A stretch of DNA of 64,000 nucleotides, taken from assembly GCF_014647755.1 (NCBI RefSeq), contig NZ_BMPU01000003.1, positions 216,644 to 280,643 on the forward strand. The letters run 5' to 3'. Numbering within the stretch: the first letter of the stretch is position 1; each line of letters starts with the position of its first letter. The DNA is from Porphyromonas pasteri (GTDB lineage: Bacteria; Bacteroidota; Bacteroidia; Bacteroidales; Porphyromonadaceae). The position numbers were made by a program, and so were the translations under genes. The notes below the pieces were generated by a model. The model saw only the letters and a list, made by a program, of their open reading frames with translations, searched no databases and had not been told where the DNA came from. Positions 52,535-61,837 of this stretch are shown in pieces.

Positions 52535-54169
52535 TCAGCGTATGGTGCGCTGAGAGAGGGCATCCAGACGGCGGAGGAAGGCGGCACGCTTCTTCTGGGA
52601 GGTGCGGTGGTTCATGAACTCCTGGACGGAATTCGACCCATCATCGATCTCGGTGTAGTAAGCCTGGACGTCGAGGACGCGCTGCTCCTGATAGAAGAAG
52701 ATACGTATGGTGTAAGCTAAGTTCTTCGCACGATTAGCGAAGGCATAGCTGGCATTCTGCGTCTGGCCCATATACTCGTAGCCAGCGGAGGTGAAGAGCT
52801 TCATCACCTCATCAGTGAGATGATAGTGCCCGTCGATCTCATCGTACCACAGAGCACGCTCGAGCTGGGGGTAGTAGCCCAAGACGCTATTCACGACACC
52901 CAGATAGGGGTCATCCATCTGCGTCGGGGTGATGATGTAGAAGTAGCCGCGGATGACCTCATCTTGGAAGGAGTGCTTGGGCTTGAAGAGGTCGTAGAAG
53001 TCGGGGGTATTCTCAATGCGTTCGCTCCCCTCGGTCTGCTCGAAGGCACGTACATCCTCCTGCTTCTTGCCCTTGATATCCAGCTCACGGCTCCCGAGGA
53101 ACTCGATCTGGCGCTTCAGAGGCATCTCGCTGAAGGTGGGGAAAGGCTTCGTCTGCGTGGGGTTATAGACAAACTGCACCTTCGCCCCTCCTGTGAAGAT
53201 CGTCACGAGGAGCTGCAGAGGGAGCTTCGGATTCTCATACAGCGTGTAGACGAGGTCGGGCGAAGAGCTCTGCTTGACAAAGCCATAGGCAGCTACGGCT
53301 TCGTCAAAGTCCTTGTTCCCCTTGACGAGGTCCTTATCCGTATAGATGAGGGTAGCGATAGAGAAGCCCGGGCTATTCGTCGCACTGAACTGATACTCGA
53401 TGAGTGGCACGACCTGGCTCTTGGTGAGGAAGCGGAAGCTGGGGTACTGCTCCTTCGTCTCCTCACGGGAGTAGAGGAGCGTATTGCCTCGCTCATGCTC
53501 ATAGCGAACGATATCATAGAGGCGTGAGGGGAAGGTCAGCATGGGGAAGATGTAGGGAGTGAGTCCCAGCTGGGTGACCTCCAGCTCACGGACGGCCGTC
53601 CCTGCGGTGAGGGTGATCTTAGCCGTGCGGTTGTGCTTGTCGGCATTGGCCTCTGCGACGAGAGTGAACGTCTTAGCCGTGCGCTTATCGACACGAAGCC
53701 AACCAGCACCCTCGGCCAGCTCGATAGTGAGAGCATCGCTATTGCACTCGAAGCTCACCTCGCTTGACCCGCCCTCAGCTTGGAGCACGACCGACTCAGG
53801 AGCCTCCAGGAGGACGTCGGCCGCCGTCTGATGCACAGTGACGCGACGCTGCAGGCCACCAGCTTGGACGAGGACAGCACCCGTACGCTCCTGCCCAGAG
53901 GCATTCGCTTGCGCTCCGACATAGAGGGTATTGCCCTCCTGTCGTAGGGTGATCCACGTAGCCTCCTGCGGGGAGAAGGCTGACCAGCTGGACTGATTCG
54001 TCGTGATGGTGAGGGTCTGCGCCGTGCCCTCACGTGGGAGCGTCAGAGCGGTGGCAGAGAGTTCGAGGGTAGCTTCCTCCACATCGCTCTGAGGGCGACA
54101 GGAGAGGCAAAGGAGGCTGAGTAGGAATACGCTCAAGACCCCTAAAAGGGTAAAGTGGAAGCGTCTCAT
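52535..54169 (-). CDS. BACON-domain lipoprotein 2
   Basis: 544 residues from the ATG at 54169; the longer frame to 54283 reads through a terminator hairpin. Lipobox CLSCR is followed by PQSDVEEATLELS and two BACON domains (WITLRQEGNTLYVGAQAN; AGWLRVDKRTAKTFTL). The shared C-terminal domain has YIFPMLTFPSRLYDIVRYEHERGN, VPLIEYQFSATNSPGF, and KPFPTFSEMPLKRQIEFLGSRELDIKGKK. It is the upstream partner of BACON lipoprotein 1. Upstream only a weak -7-like TTACTTTTC is visible, so its promoter is not firmly placed. Confidence 0.88.
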   Translation of the reverse strand: MRRFHFTLLGVLSVFLLSLLCLSCRPQSDVEEATLELSATALTLPREGTAQTLTITTNQSSWSAFSPQEATWITLRQEGNTLYVGAQANASGQERTGAVLVQAGGLQRRVTVHQTAADVLLEAPESVVLQAEGGSSEVSFECNSDALTIELAEGAGWLRVDKRTAKTFTLVAEANADKHNRTAKITLTAGTAVRELEVTQLGLTPYIFPMLTFPSRLYDIVRYEHERGNTLLYSREETKEQYPSFRFLTKSQVVPLIEYQFSATNSPGFSIATLIYTDKDLVKGNKDFDEAVAAYGFVKQSSSPDLVYTLYENPKLPLQLLVTIFTGGAKVQFVYNPTQTKPFPTFSEMPLKRQIEFLGSRELDIKGKKQEDVRAFEQTEGSERIENTPDFYDLFKPKHSFQDEVIRGYFYIITPTQMDDPYLGVVNSVLGYYPQLERALWYDEIDGHYHLTDEVMKLFTSAGYEYMGQTQNASYAFANRAKNLAYTIRIFFYQEQRVLDVQAYYTEIDDGSNSVQEFMNHRTSQKKRAAFLRRLDALSQRTIR

Positions 54170-54257
54170 GGAGGTAAAATTGCGTGTGGTATGTGGAAGG
54201 TGTGAAAGGAAGAAAAGTAACTGTTCGTTATAAGCAGTCTGATTTGATATGGAGAGG

Positions 54258-54297
54258 AAAAGCTGGAGGCGGGGCGAGATCACCCCGCCTCCAGCGG
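54258..54297 (-). terminator. Terminator between the 354-residue lipoprotein and BACON lipoprotein 2
   Basis: The 13-bp perfect stem GCTGGAGGCGGGG with an 8-nt loop is followed on the minus strand by TTTTCC. It divides the cluster into two transcription units. Confidence 0.85.
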
Positions 54298-54327
54298 GAG
54301 TTTATCTATAGAGGTTGAGTGGGATAC

Positions 54328-55392
54328 TTAGTCCTTATCGTAGTAGACATCCGCGACGAGCTCGACCCCCTCACGAGATCTGTCAGGGTCGCCCCCCCAG
54401 GTATCGAAGCTGTAAGTCAGGTGCGTACCATAATTCCGGAAGAGTCGCTGAGGAGTACCAAGGAAAGTGAAGCCAGCCTTCTCCATCAGACGTGTAAGTT
54501 CATCGGTGGCGACATAGCTCGTACCTCGCGCGTCGTAGCGGATCCCCAGACCAAGATTCTTGTACCGACATCTGATCCTATAGATACTCCTGTACTTACC
54601 CTTCCGACCATACTTTTCATCAGCATAGTCATAGAAGAAATAGGTACGCTGGTACTCTCCATCAAAGGAGGTCTTCACCTCGTAGGTGCGACTCCCATAG
54701 GAGATATGCTCTTCGCTCCCCAGCTTCTCCTCAAAGGCGCTGACCTCATCGATCGTCTTGCCAGCAAAGCCCGTCAAGGGATTCTCGAGGTAGTGGAGCA
54801 GATTCTGCATGGGCACCTTCGAGAAGGTCGGATAGCGCTCATTGGGATACTGCGTAGGCTCGTATCTGAACTGAAGCAGCCCCTTACCATTCTTCTCACG
54901 CACGAGAAGTAGCAGCTCGGGATAGTACTTATTCTTGTAGTAGTTCCAAGTAGTACGCCCCTCCGAATAAGCTCCACTATCGTAGAAGCCATGGCGAGCG
55001 ACGACCTCATCAAACTCCTTATTGTTAATCACCAGCTTGGGATCCTTGTAGGCTACAAATACGGTCTCAAAGCCAGAGACAGACGCATTGCCATACATGT
55101 AGGTTATACTCAGGACGTCCTCACTCTTGGGCTTGTAATTGTAGTACTTCCCTGCAGGGAACTCTTCTACCGATTTAAGCACGCTACCCTGCTTCGCTTC
55201 GTAGGCCTTGATGGCGTCGAGCGTAGAGGGATAGATGAGCAAGGGGAGGGTGTAACGCCCGTTGTCTATCGGTACCGTAGGACGGGGTCTGGGATTAGGT
55301 TCGTCCCCCGAGCCATTGCCACTACGGCTACACGAGCTGAGGGAGAGGGCCCCCACACAGAGGGCCAGGAGCAGATGAGATGTACGCTTCAT
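54328..55392 (-). CDS. Paralogous lipoprotein lacking BACON domains
   Basis: 354 residues. Lipobox LSSCS is followed by a short Pro/Arg linker and then directly the C-terminal domain of the BACON paralogs: YTLPLLIYPSTLDAIKAYEAKQGS, a central NNKEFDEVVARHGFYD, YPTFSKVPMQNLLHYL and FDGEYQRTYFF. Because it contains only this module, it shows that the domain folds and works without BACON repeats. It lies 71 nt after BACON lipoprotein 3 and shares its operon. Function is unknown. Confidence 0.85.
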   Translation of the reverse strand: MKRTSHLLLALCVGALSLSSCSRSGNGSGDEPNPRPRPTVPIDNGRYTLPLLIYPSTLDAIKAYEAKQGSVLKSVEEFPAGKYYNYKPKSEDVLSITYMYGNASVSGFETVFVAYKDPKLVINNKEFDEVVARHGFYDSGAYSEGRTTWNYYKNKYYPELLLLVREKNGKGLLQFRYEPTQYPNERYPTFSKVPMQNLLHYLENPLTGFAGKTIDEVSAFEEKLGSEEHISYGSRTYEVKTSFDGEYQRTYFFYDYADEKYGRKGKYRSIYRIRCRYKNLGLGIRYDARGTSYVATDELTRLMEKAGFTFLGTPQRLFRNYGTHLTYSFDTWGGDPDRSREGVELVADVYYDKD

Positions 55393-55463
55393 AAGCTGAT
55401 CTAAACGGGATATAAATTAGATAAGGAGCCAAGGCCTAAAGCCTCTATCTGGCTACGATAATA

Positions 55464-57110
55464 CTAATGGGAAGCCCGACGTAGCGCACGTGGCGCGACG
55501 AGTTCGCTCAGTCGGCGCAGATCCTCACGACGCTGCTTGACCGAGGCTCGATAGTCGAGCTGGGAAGCGAGGGAGGCATTGGCACTCTTGACCTTAGCGT
55601 AGATCGACTGGACTTGCAGTACCTGGGTCGCCCCATCATCTACTGCGCGCAAGACATACACCTGGAGCCGCTCCTTATTATAGAAGGCGTAGTCGCCATT
55701 CTTTAGCTTCCCGAGGTAGGGATAGCCTACCCCTGCAAAGAATGAACGCACTTCATTGGTCAGATAGTGCTTCCCAGTGATCTTATCTTGCCAGTAACCC
55801 ATGGTGATGGGGAAGAAGGCATTGACCCCGACGCAGACATCGATGTAGGGATCATCCTCTGCGATCCCCTTGTCAGGGTTAGCCACGACGAAGAGATAGG
55901 CACGGACATCCTCCCCGTCGAAGGACTTCTTCACCTGATAGACATCCGCTGAGGGATCGCCGACATCGAAGTATTCGCTACCCAGAGCTTCTTCATCCTT
56001 ACGGATCTCGGCACGCTTCTTACCGGCCTTATTCAGCTCACGATTGCCCATATAGGCGGTCATGTGAGTCATAGGCAGCGTGGTGAAGGTCTTGTAAGCC
56101 TGGGGCTGCTGGGGCTGGTAGGTGAACTCCAGCTTCACGCCATCGGAGAAGTAGTACGTCTGTAGGCTTACGGGGATCTTCGTGCTCGTGTAGACGGCCA
56201 TCTGATCGGTACTCTTGCTGAGCGTGAAGCCGTGGTCCTTGAGGTAGGCTTCGAGCGCGGGGACATCCTCCTTGGGATTGAAGCCGAAGAAGAGGGTCTC
56301 GGCCGACATGAAGCCAGGGCTGAGGGGGACGTTGAACGTGTACTGGATGAAGGGCACGGTCTTATCCTTAGTGAGGAAGCGGTAGACTGAGGGTTCATCT
56401 TCGCCACCATTGACAGACTCGAGAAGGATGTGGCCTCTGCCCTGCTCGTAGCGGATGACCTGATAGAGGTCAGCGGGGAACTCCAAGAGGGGCAGGAGCG
56501 TCGAGGGAAGACCTTCCTGCACGACCTCGATTTCCTGGATGCTATTGCCACGGATGACGTTCACCTTAGCAGCGCGGCGCAGCTTCGTAGCGTTGGCCTT
56601 TGCGATGAGGGTGAAGCCCTTGGCACTGGCAGCTGAGATGCTCAGCCAGTCGGTGGGGACAGCGAGCTCAGCCTTAGCATCTGCCGAAGCCTCAGCGAAG
56701 GTAATGAGATGAGAGCCTCCTTCGAGGCCGAAGGTCACCGTTTGCTCCAGCGTGAGGCTTGCCTCACCGGCTGACTGACGGATAGCGATGCGACGCTGCA
56801 GGCCTCCAGCATTGACGATGACCGAAGTTGTGCGCTCTTCGCTACGAGGGTTGGCAGGGACGCTCACACGGAGGGTACTCCCCTCTTCTTTGAGCTTGAC
56901 CCAAGCGTCTTCTTGTGGGGAGAAGGCGCTCCAGTTCTCGCGGTTGGTAGTGATCGTGACGACCTGCTCACCACCATCCTTAGTGAAGTTGAGGGTGGAG
57001 GGAGACAGCTCGAGGGTGGCTTCCTCGACGTCGCTATCAGGCTTACAGCTGGTAGGGAGGAGGAAGACGAGCGCCAGGAGCGCTAATAAGTAGGTAGATA
57101 TGGACCTCAT
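55464..57110 (-). CDS. BACON-domain lipoprotein 3
   Basis: 548 residues from the ATG at 57110. The frame can be extended to 57284, but the added region is leader-like and the signal peptide MRSISTYLLALLALVFLLPTSC fits the shorter start. It has PDSDVEEATLELS, two BACON domains, and the shared domain (LLPLLEFPADLYQVIRYEQGRGHIL, KAYKTFTTLPMTHMTAYMGNRELNKAGKK, EDDPYIDVCVG). It is the first gene after the promoter at 57611, with a leader of roughly 490 nt. Confidence 0.88.
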   Translation of the reverse strand: MRSISTYLLALLALVFLLPTSCKPDSDVEEATLELSPSTLNFTKDGGEQVVTITTNRENWSAFSPQEDAWVKLKEEGSTLRVSVPANPRSEERTTSVIVNAGGLQRRIAIRQSAGEASLTLEQTVTFGLEGGSHLITFAEASADAKAELAVPTDWLSISAASAKGFTLIAKANATKLRRAAKVNVIRGNSIQEIEVVQEGLPSTLLPLLEFPADLYQVIRYEQGRGHILLESVNGGEDEPSVYRFLTKDKTVPFIQYTFNVPLSPGFMSAETLFFGFNPKEDVPALEAYLKDHGFTLSKSTDQMAVYTSTKIPVSLQTYYFSDGVKLEFTYQPQQPQAYKTFTTLPMTHMTAYMGNRELNKAGKKRAEIRKDEEALGSEYFDVGDPSADVYQVKKSFDGEDVRAYLFVVANPDKGIAEDDPYIDVCVGVNAFFPITMGYWQDKITGKHYLTNEVRSFFAGVGYPYLGKLKNGDYAFYNKERLQVYVLRAVDDGATQVLQVQSIYAKVKSANASLASQLDYRASVKQRREDLRRLSELVAPRALRRASH

Positions 57111-57605
57111 GGTGGGTACAGAGTAGGAGGACATTGGCCTCTCCGCTTCGACGACGAGCGTGTGTGCTAAGAGCGTCGCCTGCGGGTGGAAGAAATGGGT
57201 AGGAACGGATATAAGCGTGCGATCTACGAGGTAGCGCAGCTGGAGTTTGTCTGGTGTAGAATGCCTACAGATCCCACGGAGCAAAGTGCTCTACGGGCAG
57301 AGACATAAGAAGGCGATAGGGAGGACGAGCAGCGGATGAGCTATGAAGAGGGTACTGTGGTGGTAGCTCCGTGCGTCGTAGGCGTGTGGTGGGTGCGAGG
57401 TGTGTCGATGTGTGTGGCCGAGAGGTGAGCGTCTTGCGTGGAAGGGAAACAGGGCTTCCAAGGCTCTATCTACGCGGAGGGAGGCCACCCCAAGCCGACG
57501 TAGTTGAAGGGATTCTTCGTGAGCCTCAGCAGTCCAACGGCATATCTGAGGTTGATGATTCGATCATGAGTGTTCTGTATTTGCAGAGGCTTTGTGCCTC
57601 AACCA
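57111..57605 (-). promoter_or_regulatory. Long leader of the BACON 3 operon
   Basis: About 490 nt between promoter and start without a convincing gene. It contains blocks shared with the leader at 61838-62262: GGGGTGGCCTCCC (about 57482-57495) followed by GCGTA and TAGAGC, and GACGCTCAC then TCGGCCACA (about 57415-57435). The rest is C-rich on the minus strand. A 65-codon frame (57291-57488) is present but not conserved between the two leaders. Confidence 0.5.
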
Positions 57606-57610
57606 TGGGT

Positions 57611-57641
57611 CAAAGTTAGAGATTTGTTTCGGTAAATCCAA
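57611..57641 (-). promoter_or_regulatory. Promoter of the BACON 3 operon
   Basis: On the minus strand TTG, 20 nt, then TAACTTTG, good for the Bacteroidetes consensus. It lies about 500 nt before the first start codon. Confidence 0.75.
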
Positions 57642-57804
57642 TACTAACGAGCATAAAGTTAGCCTTATACTTTGCAGCCGTATACCGCACTTTCTCTGGG
57701 GGAAATTCTCATCACAGATGCCACCTCCACCCCGACATCATACCCTACACATTCCAAGCCACTTAGCACACCACGAGAAGCATCTTACAGAGGAGCCCAA
57801 ATCC

Positions 57805-58255
57805 AACCTATATTGGTCGGCGGGCTGACCTATATTGGTCAGTTCACGGACCTATATAGGTCGTCATCGTGACCTATATAGCTTTGTGAAGTGACCTATA
57901 TTAGGTTGTTGCTCCGCGTAGGGATAAAAGTTGTGGACGAGTGGCAGATAAGTTTGGACTACGTACGTGGCTCTAATATCTACGTACGTGGATATTTGGA
58001 TGTGCGTGCCTAGTCTTTAAGACTACGTGCATAGATGAGGAAAAGCCTCTACGGGAAGGCGCTTTTTCCTTCACGAGAAGGACACTTTTCCCTCCACAGA
58101 ATAAGAGGAATACTCGCGATAAGGCGAGAGGCTTGTGTATCACTTCGGAGAGGTATATCGGGGAGCTGAGAGCACGATGCCTTAGCACAATAAATAGAGA
58201 GCAGGACTCTCCTGCAACAGTCTCATATAGGTCAGCCCGCCGACCAATATAGGTT
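57805..58255 (+). mobile_element. Complete composite minisatellite MITE (dispersed element, copy 7)
   Basis: 451 bp closed by a perfect 31-bp terminal inverted repeat (57805-57835 and 58225-58255, starting AACCTATATTGGTCGG). Inside: array A of five 22-bp units (CTATATTGG/CTATATAGG at 57808, 57830, 57852, 57874, 57896), a linker (GGGATAAAAGTTGTGGAC), array B of four 21-22 bp units (CTACGTACGTGG type), and the unique segment to CCTTAGCAC. No coding capacity beyond shadow frames; no target duplication is obvious. It accounts for most of the gap 57642-58343. Confidence 0.9.
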
Positions 58256-58280
58256 CGCACTACCCCGCTCGTGAGGAAAC

Positions 58281-58320
58281 AGAAATAGGGCGCCCGGGCC
58301 GAAGCCCGAACGCCCTATCC
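58281..58320 (-). terminator. Terminator after BACON lipoprotein 4
   Basis: On the minus strand GATAGGGCG and CGCCCTAT enclose an inner GGGC/GCCC pairing, followed by TTCTGTTTCC. Confidence 0.8.
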
Positions 58321-58343
58321 GTGTGGTGCGGTACACGGGAAGA

Positions 58344-60002
58344 TTAGTGCCCGAAGATAGCCTTCAGCTGAGCAGCGAAGGCACGATCCTCAGCCTGCTG
58401 AGCACGCAGGGCGCGCAGGTAGCTGGGATAGTCGGAGAGGGTAGCCACTGAGAGGGTAGCGGACTTGTTACCACGGTCAGCGTAGGTGGCTTGGATCTCG
58501 AGGATGTAGCGGCCTTGGTAGGTCTGCTTAGGTACAGTGAAGATGAAGGCGAGCTTCTTCTCCTTGTTGTAGTAAGCCTTACTATAGCCTTCGAGGTTCT
58601 GCAGGAAGGTATAGCCGTTGTCTTCAAGGAGCTTGATGACTTCATTGGAGAGGTGGAAGTCGCCAGCATAGTCACGCCAGAAGGCCAGCTCGGTATTGTG
58701 GTAGATGGCCTGGATCCCCTTGACAGCATCCACGTATGGATCATCTTCGGGGATCTTCTTGTACTTGTCAGCGACGATATAGAAGTACCCACGAGCGAAC
58801 TCACCGTCGAAGGCCTTCGTCACCATGAAGCGGTCGTAGTACTTACGATCGTGTGGTTCAGCCCATTCAGAGCCCCATTCAGCTTCCTGCTTGCGGATCT
58901 CAGCACGCTTAGCCTTCATGATATCCAGCTCACGGCTACTGAGGAGCTTGAGCTGCTCGGCCAAAGGCATGACGTCGAAGGTCTTGTAGGACTTACGCTG
59001 CGTGGGGCGATAGGTCGTGGTGATGACAGCACCCTTAGGCTGGATCGTCACCTCGATCTGGAGCTGGAGGCTTTCGCTGGTGTAGGTCGTGGTCTTACCG
59101 TCCTTAGAGATCGTAGGAGCATCGAAGCCCTGTTCCTTGACAAAGGCCATGAACTCAGGATTGTCCTTGACAAGCGTGCTGTCGGCACAGATAGACATAG
59201 CAGACTTGAAGCCAGGAGCACTGGGGTCAGTGAACTCATACTGGATAAAGGGCATCGCTTCACTGCGCGTAGCCACGCGGTAAGAGGTCGTATTGAAGAG
59301 GCCGTCAGGGAGCTGGATAAGCGCGTTGCCACGAGCCATTTCTTCGCTCATCACGGTAGCCAGCGAAGCGGGGAACTTCAGGATAGGCAGGACGTACTGT
59401 ACAGAGCCTTCCTGGATAGCTTCGATTTCGGTGAGGGTCGTGCCGACGGTCAGGAGGACCTTCACACGGCGACGATACTTCTCGGGGCTTTCCTTCGCAG
59501 TGAGGACGATGCTGCCATCAGCGACGCGGTCGATGGTGAGCCAATCGGCTGGGGTAGCCAGCTCGGCCTTGACGGCACCGCCATTGCTCGAGAAGGTGAC
59601 CTTCTTCGTGGCACCAGCCTTGGGGAAGAGCACGGAGGTATCCGTCATCTCGATAAGGCCGTCAGCTGCACTCTGCGTGACAGCGACACGGCGCTGTGCT
59701 CCACCAGCATTGACGATAATTGAAGCGGAGCGATCGACACCACGATCATTGGCGCTGGCCTTGACCTTGAGCGCATTGCCCTCCTGTGTGAGGGTGAGCC
59801 AAGATTCCTGGGTGGTGAAGGCAGTCCACGTGTCCTTGTTCGTCTTGACGGTGAGGGTCTGTTCGCCACCATCTTTAGTGAAGGTCATGAGCTGCGTGGA
59901 GACATCGATGGTAGCTTCCTCGACGTCGCTTTCGTTCTTACAGGCTGGCAATAGGAGGAGCAGACCCAAGCAGGCTAAGAGGTACTTGAGATACGATTTC
60001 AT
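58344..60002 (-). CDS. BACON-domain lipoprotein 4
   Basis: 552 residues. Signal MKSYLKYLLACLGLLLLLPAC, then NESDVEEATIDVS. Two BACON domains (WLTLTQEGNALKVKASANDRG, DRSASIIVNAGGAQRRVAVTQ; second at about 125-210) and the shared domain (YVLPILKFPASLATVMSEEMARGN, PFIQYEFTDPSAPGF, KSYKTFDVMPLAEQLKLLSSRELD, EDDPYVDAVKGIQ). By eye it is closest to BACON lipoprotein 5, which lies 179 nt upstream on the same strand. The role is unknown; a ligand- or glycan-binding surface protein is the family-based guess. Confidence 0.88.
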   Translation of the reverse strand: MKSYLKYLLACLGLLLLLPACKNESDVEEATIDVSTQLMTFTKDGGEQTLTVKTNKDTWTAFTTQESWLTLTQEGNALKVKASANDRGVDRSASIIVNAGGAQRRVAVTQSAADGLIEMTDTSVLFPKAGATKKVTFSSNGGAVKAELATPADWLTIDRVADGSIVLTAKESPEKYRRRVKVLLTVGTTLTEIEAIQEGSVQYVLPILKFPASLATVMSEEMARGNALIQLPDGLFNTTSYRVATRSEAMPFIQYEFTDPSAPGFKSAMSICADSTLVKDNPEFMAFVKEQGFDAPTISKDGKTTTYTSESLQLQIEVTIQPKGAVITTTYRPTQRKSYKTFDVMPLAEQLKLLSSRELDIMKAKRAEIRKQEAEWGSEWAEPHDRKYYDRFMVTKAFDGEFARGYFYIVADKYKKIPEDDPYVDAVKGIQAIYHNTELAFWRDYAGDFHLSNEVIKLLEDNGYTFLQNLEGYSKAYYNKEKKLAFIFTVPKQTYQGRYILEIQATYADRGNKSATLSVATLSDYPSYLRALRAQQAEDRAFAAQLKAIFGH

Positions 60003-60123
60003 AATGTGTCTTTGTGTGTGGGGATGGTGAACCCAAGGCGAGGCGGCAAGGTAGGGCCGATCTCGCCTGAGGGGAGTGTGTGATGTGTGCGTCTGGTGAC
60101 GGAGTCATACGCCCCGAGGAGGC

Positions 60124-60153
60124 AGGGTGCCCGGAGCATATCCTGGGCACCCT
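60124..60153 (-). terminator. Hairpin between BACON lipoproteins 5 and 4
   Basis: AGGGTGCCC/GGGCACCCT with a 12-nt loop lies just past the BACON 5 stop. There is no T-tract, so it may be an mRNA-stability element rather than a terminator. Confidence 0.45.
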
Positions 60154-60181
60154 ATCCTCTTAGAGGGGAGCGACCGCAGCC

Positions 60182-61837
60182 TTAGCGGAAGCGAGGCGTA
60201 TCGAGGATACGACGTTCGATGCGGCGGAGCGAAGCTTCGTAAGCCTTCTGAGCACGCACACTACGTTCGTAGCTGGAGAGCGTAGCGATCGAATTGCCAC
60301 CTTCTACCTTTTCATAGAAGGACTGCATTTCGATGATGGGCTTGCCCTTGTCGTAAGCGACACGCATGACGTAGACTTGCATCTTGTCCTTGTTGTAGAA
60401 GGCCTGATAGCCCTTGTTACCGATAGCACGGAGGAAGGGGAAGCCAGCTTCCTTGAAGAGAGCCTGTACTTCCTTCGTCAGAGCGAAGCGACCAAGAGCA
60501 TCTTCCCAGAAGGCCAGACCGATGTTAGAGTAGACGGCCTGAGTACCATGCATGAAGTCAATGTAGGGGTCGTTTTCTTCGATCTTATCATCCTTAGAAG
60601 GACGGACGTAGAAGTAACCACGATAGATTTCTTCTTCGAAGGCACTGCTACCCGTAGAGAAGCGGTCATAGTTTTCCTGAGTGACGGATTCATCGCGCTT
60701 GGAGCCCCAGGTTTCTTCCTGCTTACGGATATCTTCCTTCTTCTTGCCCTTGTTGATCTTGAGATCACGGTCACTCATCAGCTCAGTCTGATGCGTCATA
60801 GGCAGCGTCTTGAAGGTCGTGTAGGCCTTATCCTGCTTAGGAGCATAGGTCGTCGTGATCATAGCACCACCCGACTGGAGGGCTACTTCGACCTGCAGCT
60901 GCTTGACATCATCACGATAGGTCACGGTCTTACCATCCTTACCTACGGTCTTGTCGCCGAAGCCATTTTCCTTAAGGAAGTTATCGAAGTCTGCATTATC
61001 CTTGACGAGATCTACATCGTAGCAGATAGATACGGCAGAGGAGAAGCCAGGAGTGCTTTCGTTACGGAATTCGTACTGTACGAAGGACATGATCTTACTC
61101 TGCGTAGCGAAGCGATAGAGCGTCGTATTGAAAAGCCCGTCAGGGAGCTTGATCAGTTCGTTACCACGGTTCTTTTCATAGCGAATGACTTCAGGAAGAG
61201 AAGCGGGGAACTTCAGGTAGGGAAGTACGTAGTACATGATCCCTTCTTGAGTGACTTCGATTTCCTTGATGACGGTACCTACGGTGAGGTTAACCTTGAC
61301 GCTACGCTTGACCTTCTCCTTGCTTTCCTTAGCGGTGAGGACGATAGCCGTAGGAGTGACCTTGTCGATGGTCAGCCAGTCGACAGCCGAAGCAAGCTCA
61401 GCCGTCACGTTGCCACCGTTGCTGGAGATAGCGAGTTTCTTCGTTTCCCCTGCGGCAGGGAAGACGAGCGAAGTAGCGTCAGCATCGAGGATGACATCAG
61501 CAGCACTCTGCTTGACATCTACGACGCGCTGCATGCCGCCAGCGTTGACTACTACGGAAGCAGCACGATCCATGCCGCGATCATTGGCCGTAGCCTTGAC
61601 CTTGAGGGTATTCCCCTGCTGCTCTACGGTGAGCCAAGAGCGTTCGGTGGTGAAGGCTGACCAGCTGTCCTTGTTGGTCGAGACGGTAAGCGTCTGCTCG
61701 CCACCATCCTTGGTGAAGGTCACACTCTGGGCAGAGAGATCAAGGGTAGCTTCTTCGACGTCACTTTCCCCCTTACATGCGGGGAGAAGGAAGAGAAGCG
61801 CCAAGCAGCCCAAGAGATACTTGATATGGAGTCTCAT
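60182..61837 (-). CDS. BACON-domain lipoprotein 5
   Basis: 551 residues from the ATG at 61837; the longer frame to 61915 adds a hydrophilic stretch before the signal. Signal MRLHIKYLLGCLALLFLLPAC, then GESDVEEATLDLS, two BACON domains (WLTVEQQGNTLKVKATANDRG; VDWLTIDKVTPTAIVLTAKES), and the shared domain (YVLPYLKFPASLPEVIRYEKNRGN, KAYTTFKTLPMTHQTELMSDRDL, ENDPYIDFMHGTQAV, LTKEVQALFKEAGFPFL). It is the first gene after the promoter at 62270. Confidence 0.88.
   Translation of the reverse strand: MRLHIKYLLGCLALLFLLPACKGESDVEEATLDLSAQSVTFTKDGGEQTLTVSTNKDSWSAFTTERSWLTVEQQGNTLKVKATANDRGMDRAASVVVNAGGMQRVVDVKQSAADVILDADATSLVFPAAGETKKLAISSNGGNVTAELASAVDWLTIDKVTPTAIVLTAKESKEKVKRSVKVNLTVGTVIKEIEVTQEGIMYYVLPYLKFPASLPEVIRYEKNRGNELIKLPDGLFNTTLYRFATQSKIMSFVQYEFRNESTPGFSSAVSICYDVDLVKDNADFDNFLKENGFGDKTVGKDGKTVTYRDDVKQLQVEVALQSGGAMITTTYAPKQDKAYTTFKTLPMTHQTELMSDRDLKINKGKKKEDIRKQEETWGSKRDESVTQENYDRFSTGSSAFEEEIYRGYFYVRPSKDDKIEENDPYIDFMHGTQAVYSNIGLAFWEDALGRFALTKEVQALFKEAGFPFLRAIGNKGYQAFYNKDKMQVYVMRVAYDKGKPIIEMQSFYEKVEGGNSIATLSSYERSVRAQKAYEASLRRIERRILDTPRFR

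Noticed and set aside
57111..57284. 58-residue N-terminal extension of BACON lipoprotein 3
   Set aside because: It would place a hydrophilic stretch ahead of a good lipoprotein signal peptide; the paralogs all start directly with the signal.
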